From Desulfobulbus alkaliphilus (lineage in GTDB: Bacteria; Desulfobacterota; Desulfobulbia; Desulfobulbales; Desulfobulbaceae): 64,000 nucleotides of DNA. A program made the translations under genes and the position numbers. How positions within the stretch are numbered: position 1 is the first letter of the stretch; the number at the start of each line of letters is the position of its first letter. Under the pieces are notes generated by a model. The model searched no databases. It was not told the origin of the DNA and was given only the letters and a program-made list of their open reading frames with translations. The DNA lies in assembly GCF_016918545.1 (NCBI RefSeq), contig NZ_JAFFQC010000006.1:62001-126000 (forward strand). The letters run 5' to 3'. Shown here piece by piece: positions 26,232-34,352 of this stretch.

Positions 26232-26260
26232 TTGACAAGACGGTATCGTTCGAGTAATAA
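26232..26260 (+). promoter_or_regulatory. Candidate promoter of ffh and the translation operon
   Basis: Consensus TTGACA (26232-26237), 17-base spacer, TAATAA (26255-26260), 88 bases before the ffh ATG. Confidence 0.5.
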
Positions 26261-26347
26261 AATGCGCTTTTCCTCTTTGCAACACTGAGAGAAGCGTGTA
26301 GTCCGTATCCGCGCTTCAATTCACAGCGACAAAACAGTGTATGAATC

Positions 26348-27697
26348 ATGTTTGAGAAATTAACCGACCGCCTCGAAAGTGCTTTCAAAAAGTTGCGCGG
26401 GCACGGCAAACTGACTGAGGAAAACATCCAGGAGGCCATGGGTGAGGTGCGCACCGCGCTCCTGGAAGCCGATGTCAATTTTGCCGTTGTCAAGGAATTC
26501 ATTGCCACGGTAACGGAGAAAGCCGTTGGCCGGGAGGTCCTGGCCAGCCTGTCGCCGGGGCAGCAGGTGGTCAAAGTCGTTCACGAGGAACTGGTTGCCT
26601 TGCTTGGCGGCCAGGCCCAGCCGTTGCGGCTTGATGGACGGCAGCCGGTCGTGATGCTGCTGGCCGGTCTCCAGGGCTCGGGAAAGACAACAACAGCCGC
26701 CAAGCTGGCGCTTCAGCTGAAAACGAAAGGGCGTCATCCTTTTCTGGTTCCGGCTGACGTCTACCGACCTGCAGCTATCGAGCAGCTGCATATACTCGGT
26801 GAACAGATCGGTGTACCGGTTTTTTCTTCAACAACCGCGCAAAATCCGGTGGATATAGCCCGAAGGGCGGTGGCTGAGGCCTCAACCAGCGGTTATGACA
26901 CCGTGCTCATTGATACGGCTGGGCGTCTCCACGTCGACGATGCTTTGATGAACGAGTTGCGGGAGATCAGCCGGGTGGTGCCCCTGGCCGAGATTCTGTT
27001 TGTCGCCGATGCCATGACCGGTCAGGATGCAGTGACCGTAGCCGAACGATTCAATGCCGAACTGGAGATAACCGGTGTCATCCTGTCCAAGATGGAAGGT
27101 GATGCCCGGGGGGGGGCCGCCCTTTCCGTGAAAAAAGTGACGGGAAAACCGATCAAGTTTGTTGGTGTCGGTGAATCCGTCGAAGCGTTGGAAGTCTTCC
27201 ATCCCGATCGGACCGCCTCGCGCATCCTTGGTATGGGGGATGTGCTGTCCCTTATCGAAAAAGCGGAAGCGGTTGTCGATAAGAAAAACGCGGAACAACT
27301 GGCACAGAAAATACACAAGAATACGTTCACCCTTGAGGATTTTCTCGACCAGATCCAGCAGATCAAGAAAATGGGCAGCCTGGAGCAACTGTTGGGGATG
27401 ATCCCCGGGGTCAGCAAGCTCAAGCAATTGAAGGATGGACCACAGCCCGATCCTAAGGAATTGGGCAAAACAGAAGCGATCATCCGGTCCATGACTCTCA
27501 AAGAACGACGGAACTACAAGATTATTGATGGCAGTCGCCGAGCCCGTATCGCCAAAGGATCAGGGACCACGGTTGCCGAGGTGAACCGCGTGCTGAAGAG
27601 TTATACCATGATGCTGAAAATGATGAAGAAAATGAAGGGCAAAGGCGTTATGACCGGCGGAAAGCGTCGTAAGATACCCAAGGGAATGGTTCGATAA
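26348..27697 (+). CDS. ffh: Signal recognition particle GTPase
   Basis: 449 aa, as in E. coli Ffh (453). The N domain (to about residue 90) is followed by the G domain: GLQGSGKTTTAAKL near 103-116, DVYRPAAIEQL, DTAGRLHVDD, and the TKxD-equivalent ILSKMEGDARGGAALS. The methionine-rich M domain ends MMLKMMKKMKGKGVMTGG and a basic tail. It binds 4.5S RNA and signal sequences and targets inner-membrane proteins to FtsY. It starts an ffh-rpsP-khpA-rimM-trmD cluster that is conserved in many bacteria. 235 bases separate it from rpsP. Confidence 0.97.
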   Translation: MFEKLTDRLESAFKKLRGHGKLTEENIQEAMGEVRTALLEADVNFAVVKEFIATVTEKAVGREVLASLSPGQQVVKVVHEELVALLGGQAQPLRLDGRQPVVMLLAGLQGSGKTTTAAKLALQLKTKGRHPFLVPADVYRPAAIEQLHILGEQIGVPVFSSTTAQNPVDIARRAVAEASTSGYDTVLIDTAGRLHVDDALMNELREISRVVPLAEILFVADAMTGQDAVTVAERFNAELEITGVILSKMEGDARGGAALSVKKVTGKPIKFVGVGESVEALEVFHPDRTASRILGMGDVLSLIEKAEAVVDKKNAEQLAQKIHKNTFTLEDFLDQIQQIKKMGSLEQLLGMIPGVSKLKQLKDGPQPDPKELGKTEAIIRSMTLKERRNYKIIDGSRRARIAKGSGTTVAEVNRVLKSYTMMLKMMKKMKGKGVMTGGKRRKIPKGMVR

Positions 27698-27932
27698 AAA
27701 ACCTTGAGCCTTTGACCGGCCTGGCCGCAACTGACCGCCCGCCGAATTGATGCAACCCTGCCCCGGGGATGTCAGCGTGCATCCGCTGCGTATGAGCGAT
27801 GAGGGCACCCGGTTTCTTGCCCTGCTGACAAGAGCCGTTTACCTGAGAAAAAAGCATACCCAACAATCAATCATCGTCCCATGCAGAAGTTGCTCTGTCG
27901 AGACGAAGATATCCATCGGAGGATAATACACA

Positions 27933-28190
27933 ATGGCAGTTCGAATTCGTTTGACCAGAATGGGCAGAAAAAAACATCCGTTTTATCGAATAGTCGTCGC
28001 TGACAGTCAGGCACCTCGCGACGGCAAATTTCTTGATATAGTCGGTACCTATGATCCAATGCAGGACCCGGCAGCAGTTCGATTCGACAGCGAGAAGCTT
28101 GATGACTGGATAAAAAAAGGGGCCAAACCGACTGAAACGGTCCAGAGCCTGATAAAAAAATATGTGCCGGAAGTGGTCACCACCGCTTAA
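27933..28190 (+). CDS. rpsP: 30S ribosomal protein S16
   Basis: 85 aa. The sequence [20 protein letters not shown], then [22 protein letters not shown], is diagnostic of S16. A GGAGGATAA region lies shortly before the ATG, a strong ribosome-binding site. khpA starts directly after the stop codon. Confidence 0.98.
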   Translation: MAVRIRLTRMGRKKHPFYRIVVADSQAPRDGKFLDIVGTYDPMQDPAAVRFDSEKLDDWIKKGAKPTETVQSLIKKYVPEVVTTA

Positions 28191-28421
28191 ATGAAAGAGT
28201 TGATAGAGTTTATCGCTTCAAGGTTGGTTGACCATCCGGAAAAAATAGCAGTGACCCTGCAGGAAGATGAGGAGAGTGTCATCATTGAATTACGGGTCGC
28301 CCAGGAAGATCTGGGCAAGGTGATCGGCAAACAGGGAAGAACGGCAAGGGCCATGAGGGCGGTGCTGGCCGCTTCCCGCACCGGCGACACTAAACGCGCC
28401 CGGCTGGAAATCGTGGAATAG
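28191..28421 (+). CDS. khpA: KH-domain RNA-binding protein KhpA
   Basis: 76 aa single type II KH domain. The GxxG loop is GKQG in KVIGKQGRTARAMRAVL. It is always small and usually sits between rpsP and rimM, as here; its ATG follows the rpsP TAA with no gap and its stop overlaps the rimM GTG. KhpA binds RNA with KhpB in other bacteria and may assist ribosome maturation. Confidence 0.93.
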   Translation: MKELIEFIASRLVDHPEKIAVTLQEDEESVIIELRVAQEDLGKVIGKQGRTARAMRAVLAASRTGDTKRARLEIVE

Positions 28422-28960
28422 TGACCGTGGATGCCTGTCTGCGACCGGAGCGTTTCGTGTTGCTGGGCACTGTGACCAAACCACATGGTATCCGGGGGGA
28501 ACTAAAAGTTCGACCTGTTACCGAACAACCGGAGAACATCGCCCGATACCGCCACCTGTATCTTGCAGTCAGTGACCAAGGCAGGAAGATGCCTTGTACC
28601 AATATTCAGGCCAGGGTGAACGGCCGGACGGTGATCCTCAAGTTGGAAGAGTGTTCCACCCGGGAACAGGCTGAGCAGCTGGCAGGAATGCGTATATGGG
28701 TCGCCAGCAGTGATTTGCCGTCCATCGACGGTGATCAGTTTTACCTCCACACCCTGGTAGGTAAGCAGGGCTGGACCGTGGACGGAGAGATTATCGGCAT
28801 GGTCCGGGCACTAATGAGCGCCGGAGGCCAGGATATCCTGGTGCTGGGAGAGGAGAGTAAAGAATATCTGATCCCAGTGACGAGGAAATTCATTGTTGCC
28901 ATTGAAGAGGATCGGATTGTTTTCGACCTGCCCCCGGGATTGCTCGAAATAAACAGCTGA
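28421..28960 (+). CDS. rimM: Ribosome maturation factor RimM
   Basis: 179 aa. The N-terminal beta-barrel domain starts LLGTVTKPHGIRGELKVRP, and the C-terminal PRC-barrel contains LVGKQGWTVDGEIIGMV and EYLIPVTRKFI. It assists 30S head assembly by binding S19. The start is GTG at 28421, overlapping the last base of the khpA stop codon, so translation is coupled. trmD follows after 17 bases. Confidence 0.95.
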   Translation: MTVDACLRPERFVLLGTVTKPHGIRGELKVRPVTEQPENIARYRHLYLAVSDQGRKMPCTNIQARVNGRTVILKLEECSTREQAEQLAGMRIWVASSDLPSIDGDQFYLHTLVGKQGWTVDGEIIGMVRALMSAGGQDILVLGEESKEYLIPVTRKFIVAIEEDRIVFDLPPGLLEINS

Positions 28961-28977
28961 GCCTGGATTGGGCCCTG

Positions 28978-29760
28978 ATGGTATTTGATATCCTCACTAT
29001 TTTTCCTGATTTTTTTTTATCTCCCCTCCAAGAGGGAATCGTGCGCAGGGCACGAACTGCGCGAAAAATCAGCGTGGATGTTCATGATATCCGTGGCTAT
29101 GCACTTGACCGTCACCGCATGACAGATGATCGGCCTTTTGGAGGCGGAGAGGGCATGGTAATGAAACCTGAACCTCTTGCCCGCTGCCTGCAGGCGATAG
29201 CTGTTGATCATGACCGGTCGTCGATCATTCTCCTGTCCCCCAGAGGGCGGCAATTGAACCAGGAAACAGCGCAGCGCCTGAGCCAATACTCCCGGCTGAT
29301 TCTGGTGTGCGGCCGCTATGAAGGGGTAGACGAGCGATTTCGTGACCGGTATGTGGACGAAGAACTATCCATTGGCGATTATGTCCTCACAGGTGGAGAA
29401 CTGGCCGCCCTGGTCGTTATCGATGCGGTAACCAGATTGCTTCCCGGTGTTCTTGGTTGCTCCGCATCGGTTGACCATGATTCGTTCAGCCGCGGTCTGC
29501 TGAAACATGGACAGTTTACCAGGCCGCGTATTTTTGAGGGGGTACCTGTTCCGGATGTTCTTCTCTCCGGTGATCATCGTGCCATAGCTACCTATCGGCT
29601 GATCGAGTCGGTTCGGATCACCATGGATCGGAGACCAGACCTGCTGGCAACCGCCAGGTTTACAGCCGATGAGCAGCGTATATTGAAAAAAGAAGGACTG
29701 CTTGAACAGGTCGAAGCCATTGTCCAGGAAAGCAGGAGCAAATTGTCCCATCCGGGTTGA
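28978..29760 (+). CDS. trmD: tRNA (guanine37-N1)-methyltransferase
   Basis: 260 aa SPOUT methyltransferase. FDILTIFPDFF at the start, DDRPFGGGEGMVMKPEP, LVCGRYEGVDERF and the trefoil-knot SAM site SIGDYVLTGGELAALVVIDAV are all present; RIFEGVPVPDVLLSGDH follows. It methylates G37 in tRNAs that read CNN codons and prevents +1 frameshifting. The 3' end overlaps the start of the next gene. Confidence 0.97.
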   Translation: MVFDILTIFPDFFLSPLQEGIVRRARTARKISVDVHDIRGYALDRHRMTDDRPFGGGEGMVMKPEPLARCLQAIAVDHDRSSIILLSPRGRQLNQETAQRLSQYSRLILVCGRYEGVDERFRDRYVDEELSIGDYVLTGGELAALVVIDAVTRLLPGVLGCSASVDHDSFSRGLLKHGQFTRPRIFEGVPVPDVLLSGDHRAIATYRLIESVRITMDRRPDLLATARFTADEQRILKKEGLLEQVEAIVQESRSKLSHPG

Positions 29761-30310
29761 TATTGCTCTGGTTCATTATCCGGTCATCAACCGGCACGGT
29801 GAAATCATAGGGTCGGCGGTCACGAATCTCGATCTGCATGATATTGCCCGGGCTGGGAAAACCTATGGAGTGGGTACCTTTTGGGTGGTGACACCCTTTG
29901 CCGAACAGCAGCTTCTGGCAGGACAGATCGTCGAACACTGGATCAGTGGCCATGGGGGCAGGGTCAATTCGGACCGTGGGGCGGCTCTGTCCCTTATTTC
30001 CGTCTGCAGCGACCTGGCCGAGGCTGTTGCCGGCAGTACGGAACGCTTCGGTCAGACACCTCTTGTGCTTGCCACCTGTGCCAGGATGCAGCGCAAGACT
30101 ATCCCCTATGAAACGATACGGGAAAAAGTTTGGCGGGGACAACCCCTTCTGCTCGTTTTTGGAACGGCCTGGGGACTTGATCCCGAAGTTCTGGGCCGCG
30201 CGGATGGTGTCCTGCCCCCCTTGTGCGGCATGACCGATTTCAATCACCTTTCTGTTCGGTCTGCGGCAGCAATCATTCTCGATAGACTGCTTGGGGTGTT
30301 GGAGTGCTGA
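29702..30310 (+). CDS. SAM-dependent RNA methyltransferase (PF09936-type SPOUT family)
   Basis: 202 aa if translation begins at TTG 29702, which has AGAAGGA just upstream; TTG at 29720 is the alternative. Both overlap the 3' end of trmD in another frame. The conserved body begins VDIALVHYPVINRHGEIIGSA and continues TNLDLHDIARAGKTYGVG, typical of a family found next to trmD in Desulfobacterota and Aquificae. Near the C-terminus, LLLVFGTAWGLDPEVL and LPPLCGMTDFNHLSVRSAAAIILDRL match a knotted SAM-binding region. The target RNA is unknown. A dispersed repeat begins 31 bases after the stop. Confidence 0.82.
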   Translation: MNRSKPLSRKAGANCPIRVDIALVHYPVINRHGEIIGSAVTNLDLHDIARAGKTYGVGTFWVVTPFAEQQLLAGQIVEHWISGHGGRVNSDRGAALSLISVCSDLAEAVAGSTERFGQTPLVLATCARMQRKTIPYETIREKVWRGQPLLLVFGTAWGLDPEVLGRADGVLPPLCGMTDFNHLSVRSAAAIILDRLLGVLEC

Positions 30311-30341
30311 TAACCGTTTGCTGGACCGGGAATCACTGGTA

Positions 30342-30478
30342 CCTGGATCCGTGAGCGTGCCGACGAACGCCCCCAAGGACGGTGAGTGAAGGTCGTTGTC
30401 AAATGTTTTGAGGCAATTTATAGCCTGATGACAGTATAAAAATACTCAGGCAAGAGTCCAGCCGGCACGGATTCAGGT
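30342..30478 (-). repeat. Dispersed inverted-terminus repeat, short class (137 bp), inverted
   Basis: Starts CCTGGATCCGTGAGCGTGCC, then the complement of the ACCTTCACC...CCC block, and ends AGTCCAGCCGGCACGGATTCAGG. Lacks the central block of the long class. Lies between trmD/methyltransferase and rplS. No clear direct repeat beyond TA. Confidence 0.85.
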
Positions 30479-30611
30479 ATCGTTTACTTGGACCGGGTAA
30501 ACGCTGACAAGAGGAAGAAGATTATTTTCCAGGATGATTTTTGGAGGCATCCTTCGGAGCGAAGCACTGGAGGTGAGCAGCTTTACCCCCGCAAACTTAA
30601 CAGGTGTGACT

Positions 30612-30959
30612 ATGCATATATTGGATAAAATTGATCGAGAGCAGATGCGTTTTGACATCCCGGCCTTCCGGCCTGGTGACACTGTCAAGGTGCATATCAG
30701 AATTATCGAAGGGAACAAAGAACGAGTGCAGGTGTTTCAAGGAGTTGTGTTGAAGCGCAAACGCGGGACCATGAACGCCACCTTCACTGTCCGCAAGATC
30801 TCTCACGGTGTCGGGGTCGAAAAAACATTTGCGCTGCATTCGCCGCGAATCGAGAAGATAGAGGTTGTCACCTTGGGCCGTGTCCGACGATCCAGGCTTT
30901 TTTATCTGCGTGAACGTCGCGGCAAAGCTGCTCGAATCCGGGAGCGTGGCATCATCTGA
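30612..30959 (+). CDS. rplS: 50S ribosomal protein L19
   Basis: 115 aa from the ATG at 30612 ([13 protein letters not shown]), the usual L19 start; the in-frame extension upstream is not conserved. [48 protein letters not shown] and the [14 protein letters not shown] tail are diagnostic. It sits at the 30S-50S interface. It is separated from the upstream operon genes by a repeat insertion, so it may need its own transcript or read-through. Confidence 0.97.
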   Translation: MHILDKIDREQMRFDIPAFRPGDTVKVHIRIIEGNKERVQVFQGVVLKRKRGTMNATFTVRKISHGVGVEKTFALHSPRIEKIEVVTLGRVRRSRLFYLRERRGKAARIRERGII

Positions 30960-31119
30960 AACAGGTTTTCCTCTTTCCCACAACGGGGAGGAGCACGAAG
31001 ATTGGCAGGATCCAGACACCCGGGAGTTTTTCAGGCTGCCGGGTGGTCCTTGTTCCCTGTTGAGCACCCGTGTCACCTTTTCCCACTGCCGCTGGGACAG
31101 ATGGGTCCTTTGCAAAGAA

Positions 31120-31337
31120 CCTGCATCCGTGAGCGCTCGTCCGTGCGTCAGCTTCGTTGTTCGTCGCCGTTCGATTCAAGGAGACTTTATTGGACGGGTA
31201 CGGGCAATGAAGATGGTGTGCGGACGGATGCCCCCAAGGGCGGCTGGTGAAAGGTCTTTTCAAGGGTTCCGCTACAAGCATAATCTGAGTACAGCACGAT
31301 ATATCCGAAACAAGCGTCCAGCCGGCCCGGATTCAGG
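31120..31337 (-). repeat. Dispersed inverted-terminus repeat, long class (218 bp), inverted; ends at the rnhB ATG
   Basis: Starts CCTGCATCCGTGAGCGCTCGTCC. The middle carries the complement of the CCGTCCGATAAAG...CGAACGG palindromic block and the complement of ACCAGCCGCCCTTGGGGGC. It ends GTCCAGCCGGCCCGGATTCAGG, immediately followed by the rnhB start codon at 31338. Flanks AAGAA and ATGAA match 4 of 5. It fills most of the 378-base gap between rplS and rnhB. Confidence 0.88.
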
Positions 31338-32057
31338 ATGAAGCCAACCGATTTTTTTCTATCCAATCCCGCTTGTCAACCTGGTGATACCTTTTTTTTC
31401 GAGCGTCAGCTCCAGGAACAGGGATACCCGGTTGTTGCAGGTCTTGATGAGGTCGGTCGCGGTCCACTTGCCGGTCCCGTTGTTGCCGCATGTGTCATCC
31501 TGCCGCAGGACAGCATCTGTTCTCATTTCAAAGACTCTAAATCCATCAAGTCCAGCCGTCGCAGGGAGCAATTATCTGTCTCTCTCACCACCATCGGAGC
31601 CATCGTCGGGATTGGCAGTGCCGATCCTCGGGAAATCGAGGAAATCAATATCCTCCAGGCTGCTTTGCTGGCCATGAAACGGGCCCTTGAGGATTGTACC
31701 CGTAATAACGAGGGGCGTGCACCGCACCATCTGCTTGTTGATGGTTCCTTTCAAATACCATCGCCCATACCCCAGCTCGCCCTGGTCAAGGGAGAATCGA
31801 AAAGCGCATCCATTGCTGCTGCCTCAATTGCTGCCAAGGTGGTTCGGGACCGGCTTATGGCTGATGCCCACAGACTCTATCCCCAGTATGGTTTTCTTAG
31901 CCATCGAGGCTATCCCACCAAGGCGCATCGTCAGGCCATCAATCGCTATGGACCGTGCCCATTGCACCGGCGCACTTTTCGCGGTGTACGCGAATACCTC
32001 GGCGCGGGCGGAACTCCTTTTCCGCGGAAACAGGGCAGTCTGTGGGAAGGAGAGTGA
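31338..32057 (+). CDS. rnhB: Ribonuclease HII
   Basis: 239 aa. The catalytic core starts VVAGLDEVGRGPLAGPVVAAC (acidic pair Asp-Glu), with KDSKSIKSSRRREQL, the third acidic residue in HHLLVDGSF and VKGESKSASIAAASIAAKVVRD. Lengths of 200-240 are usual. It removes ribonucleotides from RNA-DNA hybrids. The ATG at 31338 touches the end of a dispersed repeat, so its leader is supplied by the repeat. Frame-conserved sequence starts only about residue 30, so a start slightly downstream cannot be excluded. yraN starts 4 bases after the stop. Confidence 0.93.
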   Translation: MKPTDFFLSNPACQPGDTFFFERQLQEQGYPVVAGLDEVGRGPLAGPVVAACVILPQDSICSHFKDSKSIKSSRRREQLSVSLTTIGAIVGIGSADPREIEEINILQAALLAMKRALEDCTRNNEGRAPHHLLVDGSFQIPSPIPQLALVKGESKSASIAAASIAAKVVRDRLMADAHRLYPQYGFLSHRGYPTKAHRQAINRYGPCPLHRRTFRGVREYLGAGGTPFPRKQGSLWEGE

Positions 32058-32061
32058 TCCG

Positions 32062-32445
32062 GTGGGCAAGAAAGAAACAAGTGTGGGCACCGGCCAGTTG
32101 GGTGAGCGTATCGCTGCAGAGTATCTGACCGGCCAACGCTATGAAATCCTGGAGACCAATTACCGCAAGCCTTTTGGGGAGATGGATATCATCGCCAAGG
32201 ATCAGGGGGTAGTGGTCTTTATCGAAGTGAAAACCAGACATGTTTCAGCGTTCTGCGCGACTGCTCTGGAAGCGGTTGACGTCAGAAAGCAGCGTCGTCT
32301 GTCGCGCATTGCCCGGGAGTATCTCCTCAGCCGGCGTCTGGATGATGTCCCAGCCCGTTTTGACGTCATTGCTATTGTCCTCAATCAAAAAAATCAGGCC
32401 GACAAAATCGAGCATATTCGAGATGCTTTTGATTGTTGTGGATAG
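32062..32445 (+). CDS. yraN: YraN-family (UPF0102) endonuclease-like protein
   Basis: 127 aa from GTG at 32062, with GGAAGGAG at 32044-32051. GERIAAEYLTGQRYEILETNYR is followed by GEMDIIAKDQGVVVFIEVKTR, the E-x-D...E-V-K core of the PD-(D/E)xK-like fold. Conserved next to rnhB in many bacteria. The function is not firmly established. The longer in-frame extension overlaps rnhB and is not conserved. Confidence 0.9.
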   Translation: MGKKETSVGTGQLGERIAAEYLTGQRYEILETNYRKPFGEMDIIAKDQGVVVFIEVKTRHVSAFCATALEAVDVRKQRRLSRIAREYLLSRRLDDVPARFDVIAIVLNQKNQADKIEHIRDAFDCCG

Positions 32446-32489
32446 AAAAGAAGCATTGGCTACAACAACCCTGCGCGTGCAATCAATGA

Positions 32490-32621
32490 CCTGAATCCGT
32501 GACGGCTGGACACTTGTTTTGGATATATCGTGCTGTAACCAGATTATACTTGCAGGGGAGTCCTTGATAATGATCTCCACCAGCCGCCCTTCGGGGCATC
32601 CGTCCGCACGCCATCTTCATT
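32490..32621 (+). repeat. Dispersed inverted-terminus repeat, 3'-truncated (about 132 bp)
   Basis: Starts CCTGAATCCGTGACGGCTGG and follows the long class through CGTCCGCACGCCATCTTCATT, then diverges at about 32621. The right terminus is missing. Lies between yraN and pdxA. Confidence 0.85.
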
Positions 32622-32715
32622 AATAATCTCACTGTGGGAGCAATTGCAACCGGTCAAGGAGACAGGGATGGTGAGCACCCGTCATCGTCTGCCATGAAAG
32701 GTTTTGAGGAAAGCC

Positions 32716-33735
32716 ATGGATGAGAAAATACAGGCACCTATTGCCGTGACCATGGGCTGCCCAGCTGGTATTGGTCCGGAAATACTCTGCAAACTTTTCA
32801 GTGAAGAGCAAATGCCCGTCGCCGGTCATGCTGTTGTGATCGGTGATCAAGGTGTTCTCAAACAGGCTGCCGAATTGGTTGACCAGCCACCAGTCATTGT
32901 TCCCTGGCAGCCGGGTGAGCCCATCCACAAAGGTACTCTGCCTGTCATCCAGGTCGGGCAGGCCGGTGACCTGACTGTCCGCTGGGGACATCCGAACCGC
33001 AGCACCGGAAAGGCCATGGGTCGCTACATCGAAGAAGCTGTCCACCATATCGTTCAAGGGCACTGCAGCGCCCTGGTCACCTGTCCCATCGGCAAAAAAA
33101 GTCTACGTGAAGCTGGATACTTCTATCCAGGGCACACGGAAATGCTTGCCGCGCTCACAGGAACCGCCAAGGTCCGGATGATGATGGCTGGGCCGCGGCT
33201 TAAAGTGGTTCTGGTCACCATCCATGAACCACTATGTCGGGTCAGTCAACTTCTTTCCCGGCAGGAGATCGTGGAGTGTATTCAAACCACCCGGCATGCC
33301 CTGCAGCGTGATTTCGCGGTGCGTCATCCACGTATTGCCGTGGCCGGATTGAATCCCCATGCCGGTGAGGCGTCGCTGTTTGGTCATGAAGAGCAGAACA
33401 TTATTGGTCCGGCAGTGGCCCAATGTGCGGGCGAGGGAGAGGTCACCGGTCCCTGGCCACCGGATACCGTCTTTCACCATGCCGTCTCCGGCCGATTTGA
33501 CGCCGTAGTCGCCATGTATCATGATCAGGGGCTCATTCCCTTCAAATTACTTCATTTTCATGACGGCGTTAATGTCACCCTCGGACTCCCTCTGGTCCGC
33601 ACCTCGGTCGATCATGGCACCGCGTACGATATTGCCGGAAAAAACTGTGCTGACCCATCCAGTCTCGCGGCTGCACTGGCCCTTGCGAAGCGTATTGTCT
33701 GTAATCGGAGAAGAATGGAACAGGAGTCGGTATGA
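32716..33735 (+). CDS. pdxA: 4-hydroxythreonine-4-phosphate dehydrogenase
   Basis: 339 aa from the ATG at 32716, behind GAGGAAAG. PIAVTMGCPAGIGPEI, TCPIGKKSLREAG, GHTEMLAALTG, GLNPHAGEASLFG and AMYHDQGLIPFK are all PdxA signatures; the His residues in GHTEML, NPHAGE and MYHDQG bind the catalytic metal. The enzyme acts in the DXP-dependent pyridoxal phosphate pathway. tmk overlaps its stop codon (ATGA), starting a tightly packed operon of tmk, a TPR lipoprotein and a LolB-like lipoprotein. Confidence 0.94.
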   Translation: MDEKIQAPIAVTMGCPAGIGPEILCKLFSEEQMPVAGHAVVIGDQGVLKQAAELVDQPPVIVPWQPGEPIHKGTLPVIQVGQAGDLTVRWGHPNRSTGKAMGRYIEEAVHHIVQGHCSALVTCPIGKKSLREAGYFYPGHTEMLAALTGTAKVRMMMAGPRLKVVLVTIHEPLCRVSQLLSRQEIVECIQTTRHALQRDFAVRHPRIAVAGLNPHAGEASLFGHEEQNIIGPAVAQCAGEGEVTGPWPPDTVFHHAVSGRFDAVVAMYHDQGLIPFKLLHFHDGVNVTLGLPLVRTSVDHGTAYDIAGKNCADPSSLAAALALAKRIVCNRRRMEQESV

Positions 33736-34352
33736 GTACGGGCCTGCTGATCGCCTTCGAAGGAATAGACGGAACCGGCAAATCCACCCAGTTGCGTCTT
33801 CTCGCCGCTTATCTGCAGCAGCAGGGGTATACGGTCGTCGCCACCAGGGAACCGACCGACGGTCCGTATGGGCGCCAGATACGAGCCCTGTATCACAATC
33901 GTCGTCAAGTATCGCCGGAGCGGGAGTTGGAGTTATTTCTTCTTGATCGTCAGCAGCATGTGGACCTGTGCATTCAACCGGCCCTGACCAGGGGGGATAT
34001 TGTCCTCACTGACCGCTATTTTTTCTCAACCGCTGCCTATCAGGGTGCTGCCGGTTGTGACCCGGAAGCTATTTTCAGGCGGCATGGTTTTGCCCCGGAA
34101 CCGGACATGGTTTTGCTTTTAACCCTGACTGCAGCGGAGAGCGTCGCCAGAATTCGTGAGCTGCGGGGAGAAGGTCTCAACGATTTTGAACAGCAGGAAC
34201 AACTGGAAAAGGTTGCCACCCTGTTTGCATCTTTTGCCCATAAATGTATAGTACGGATTAATGCTGCTCAACCGGTGGAAGCTGTACAGGATTCAATCAG
34301 GAAAACTGTACTGCAACTGATCAGAAGAAAGAGGAAGGGATGTACTGGCTAG
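33732..34352 (+). CDS. tmk: Thymidylate kinase
   Basis: 206 aa. P-loop FEGIDGTGKSTQ at the N-terminus, VATREPTDGPYG (the conserved ExP-type dTMP loop), LTDRYFFSTAAYQGA and a lid region with VARIRELRGEGLNDFE. It makes dTDP from dTMP. The ATG overlaps the TGA of pdxA, and its own 3' end overlaps the next gene by 13 bases. Confidence 0.95.
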   Translation: MSTGLLIAFEGIDGTGKSTQLRLLAAYLQQQGYTVVATREPTDGPYGRQIRALYHNRRQVSPERELELFLLDRQQHVDLCIQPALTRGDIVLTDRYFFSTAAYQGAAGCDPEAIFRRHGFAPEPDMVLLLTLTAAESVARIRELRGEGLNDFEQQEQLEKVATLFASFAHKCIVRINAAQPVEAVQDSIRKTVLQLIRRKRKGCTG

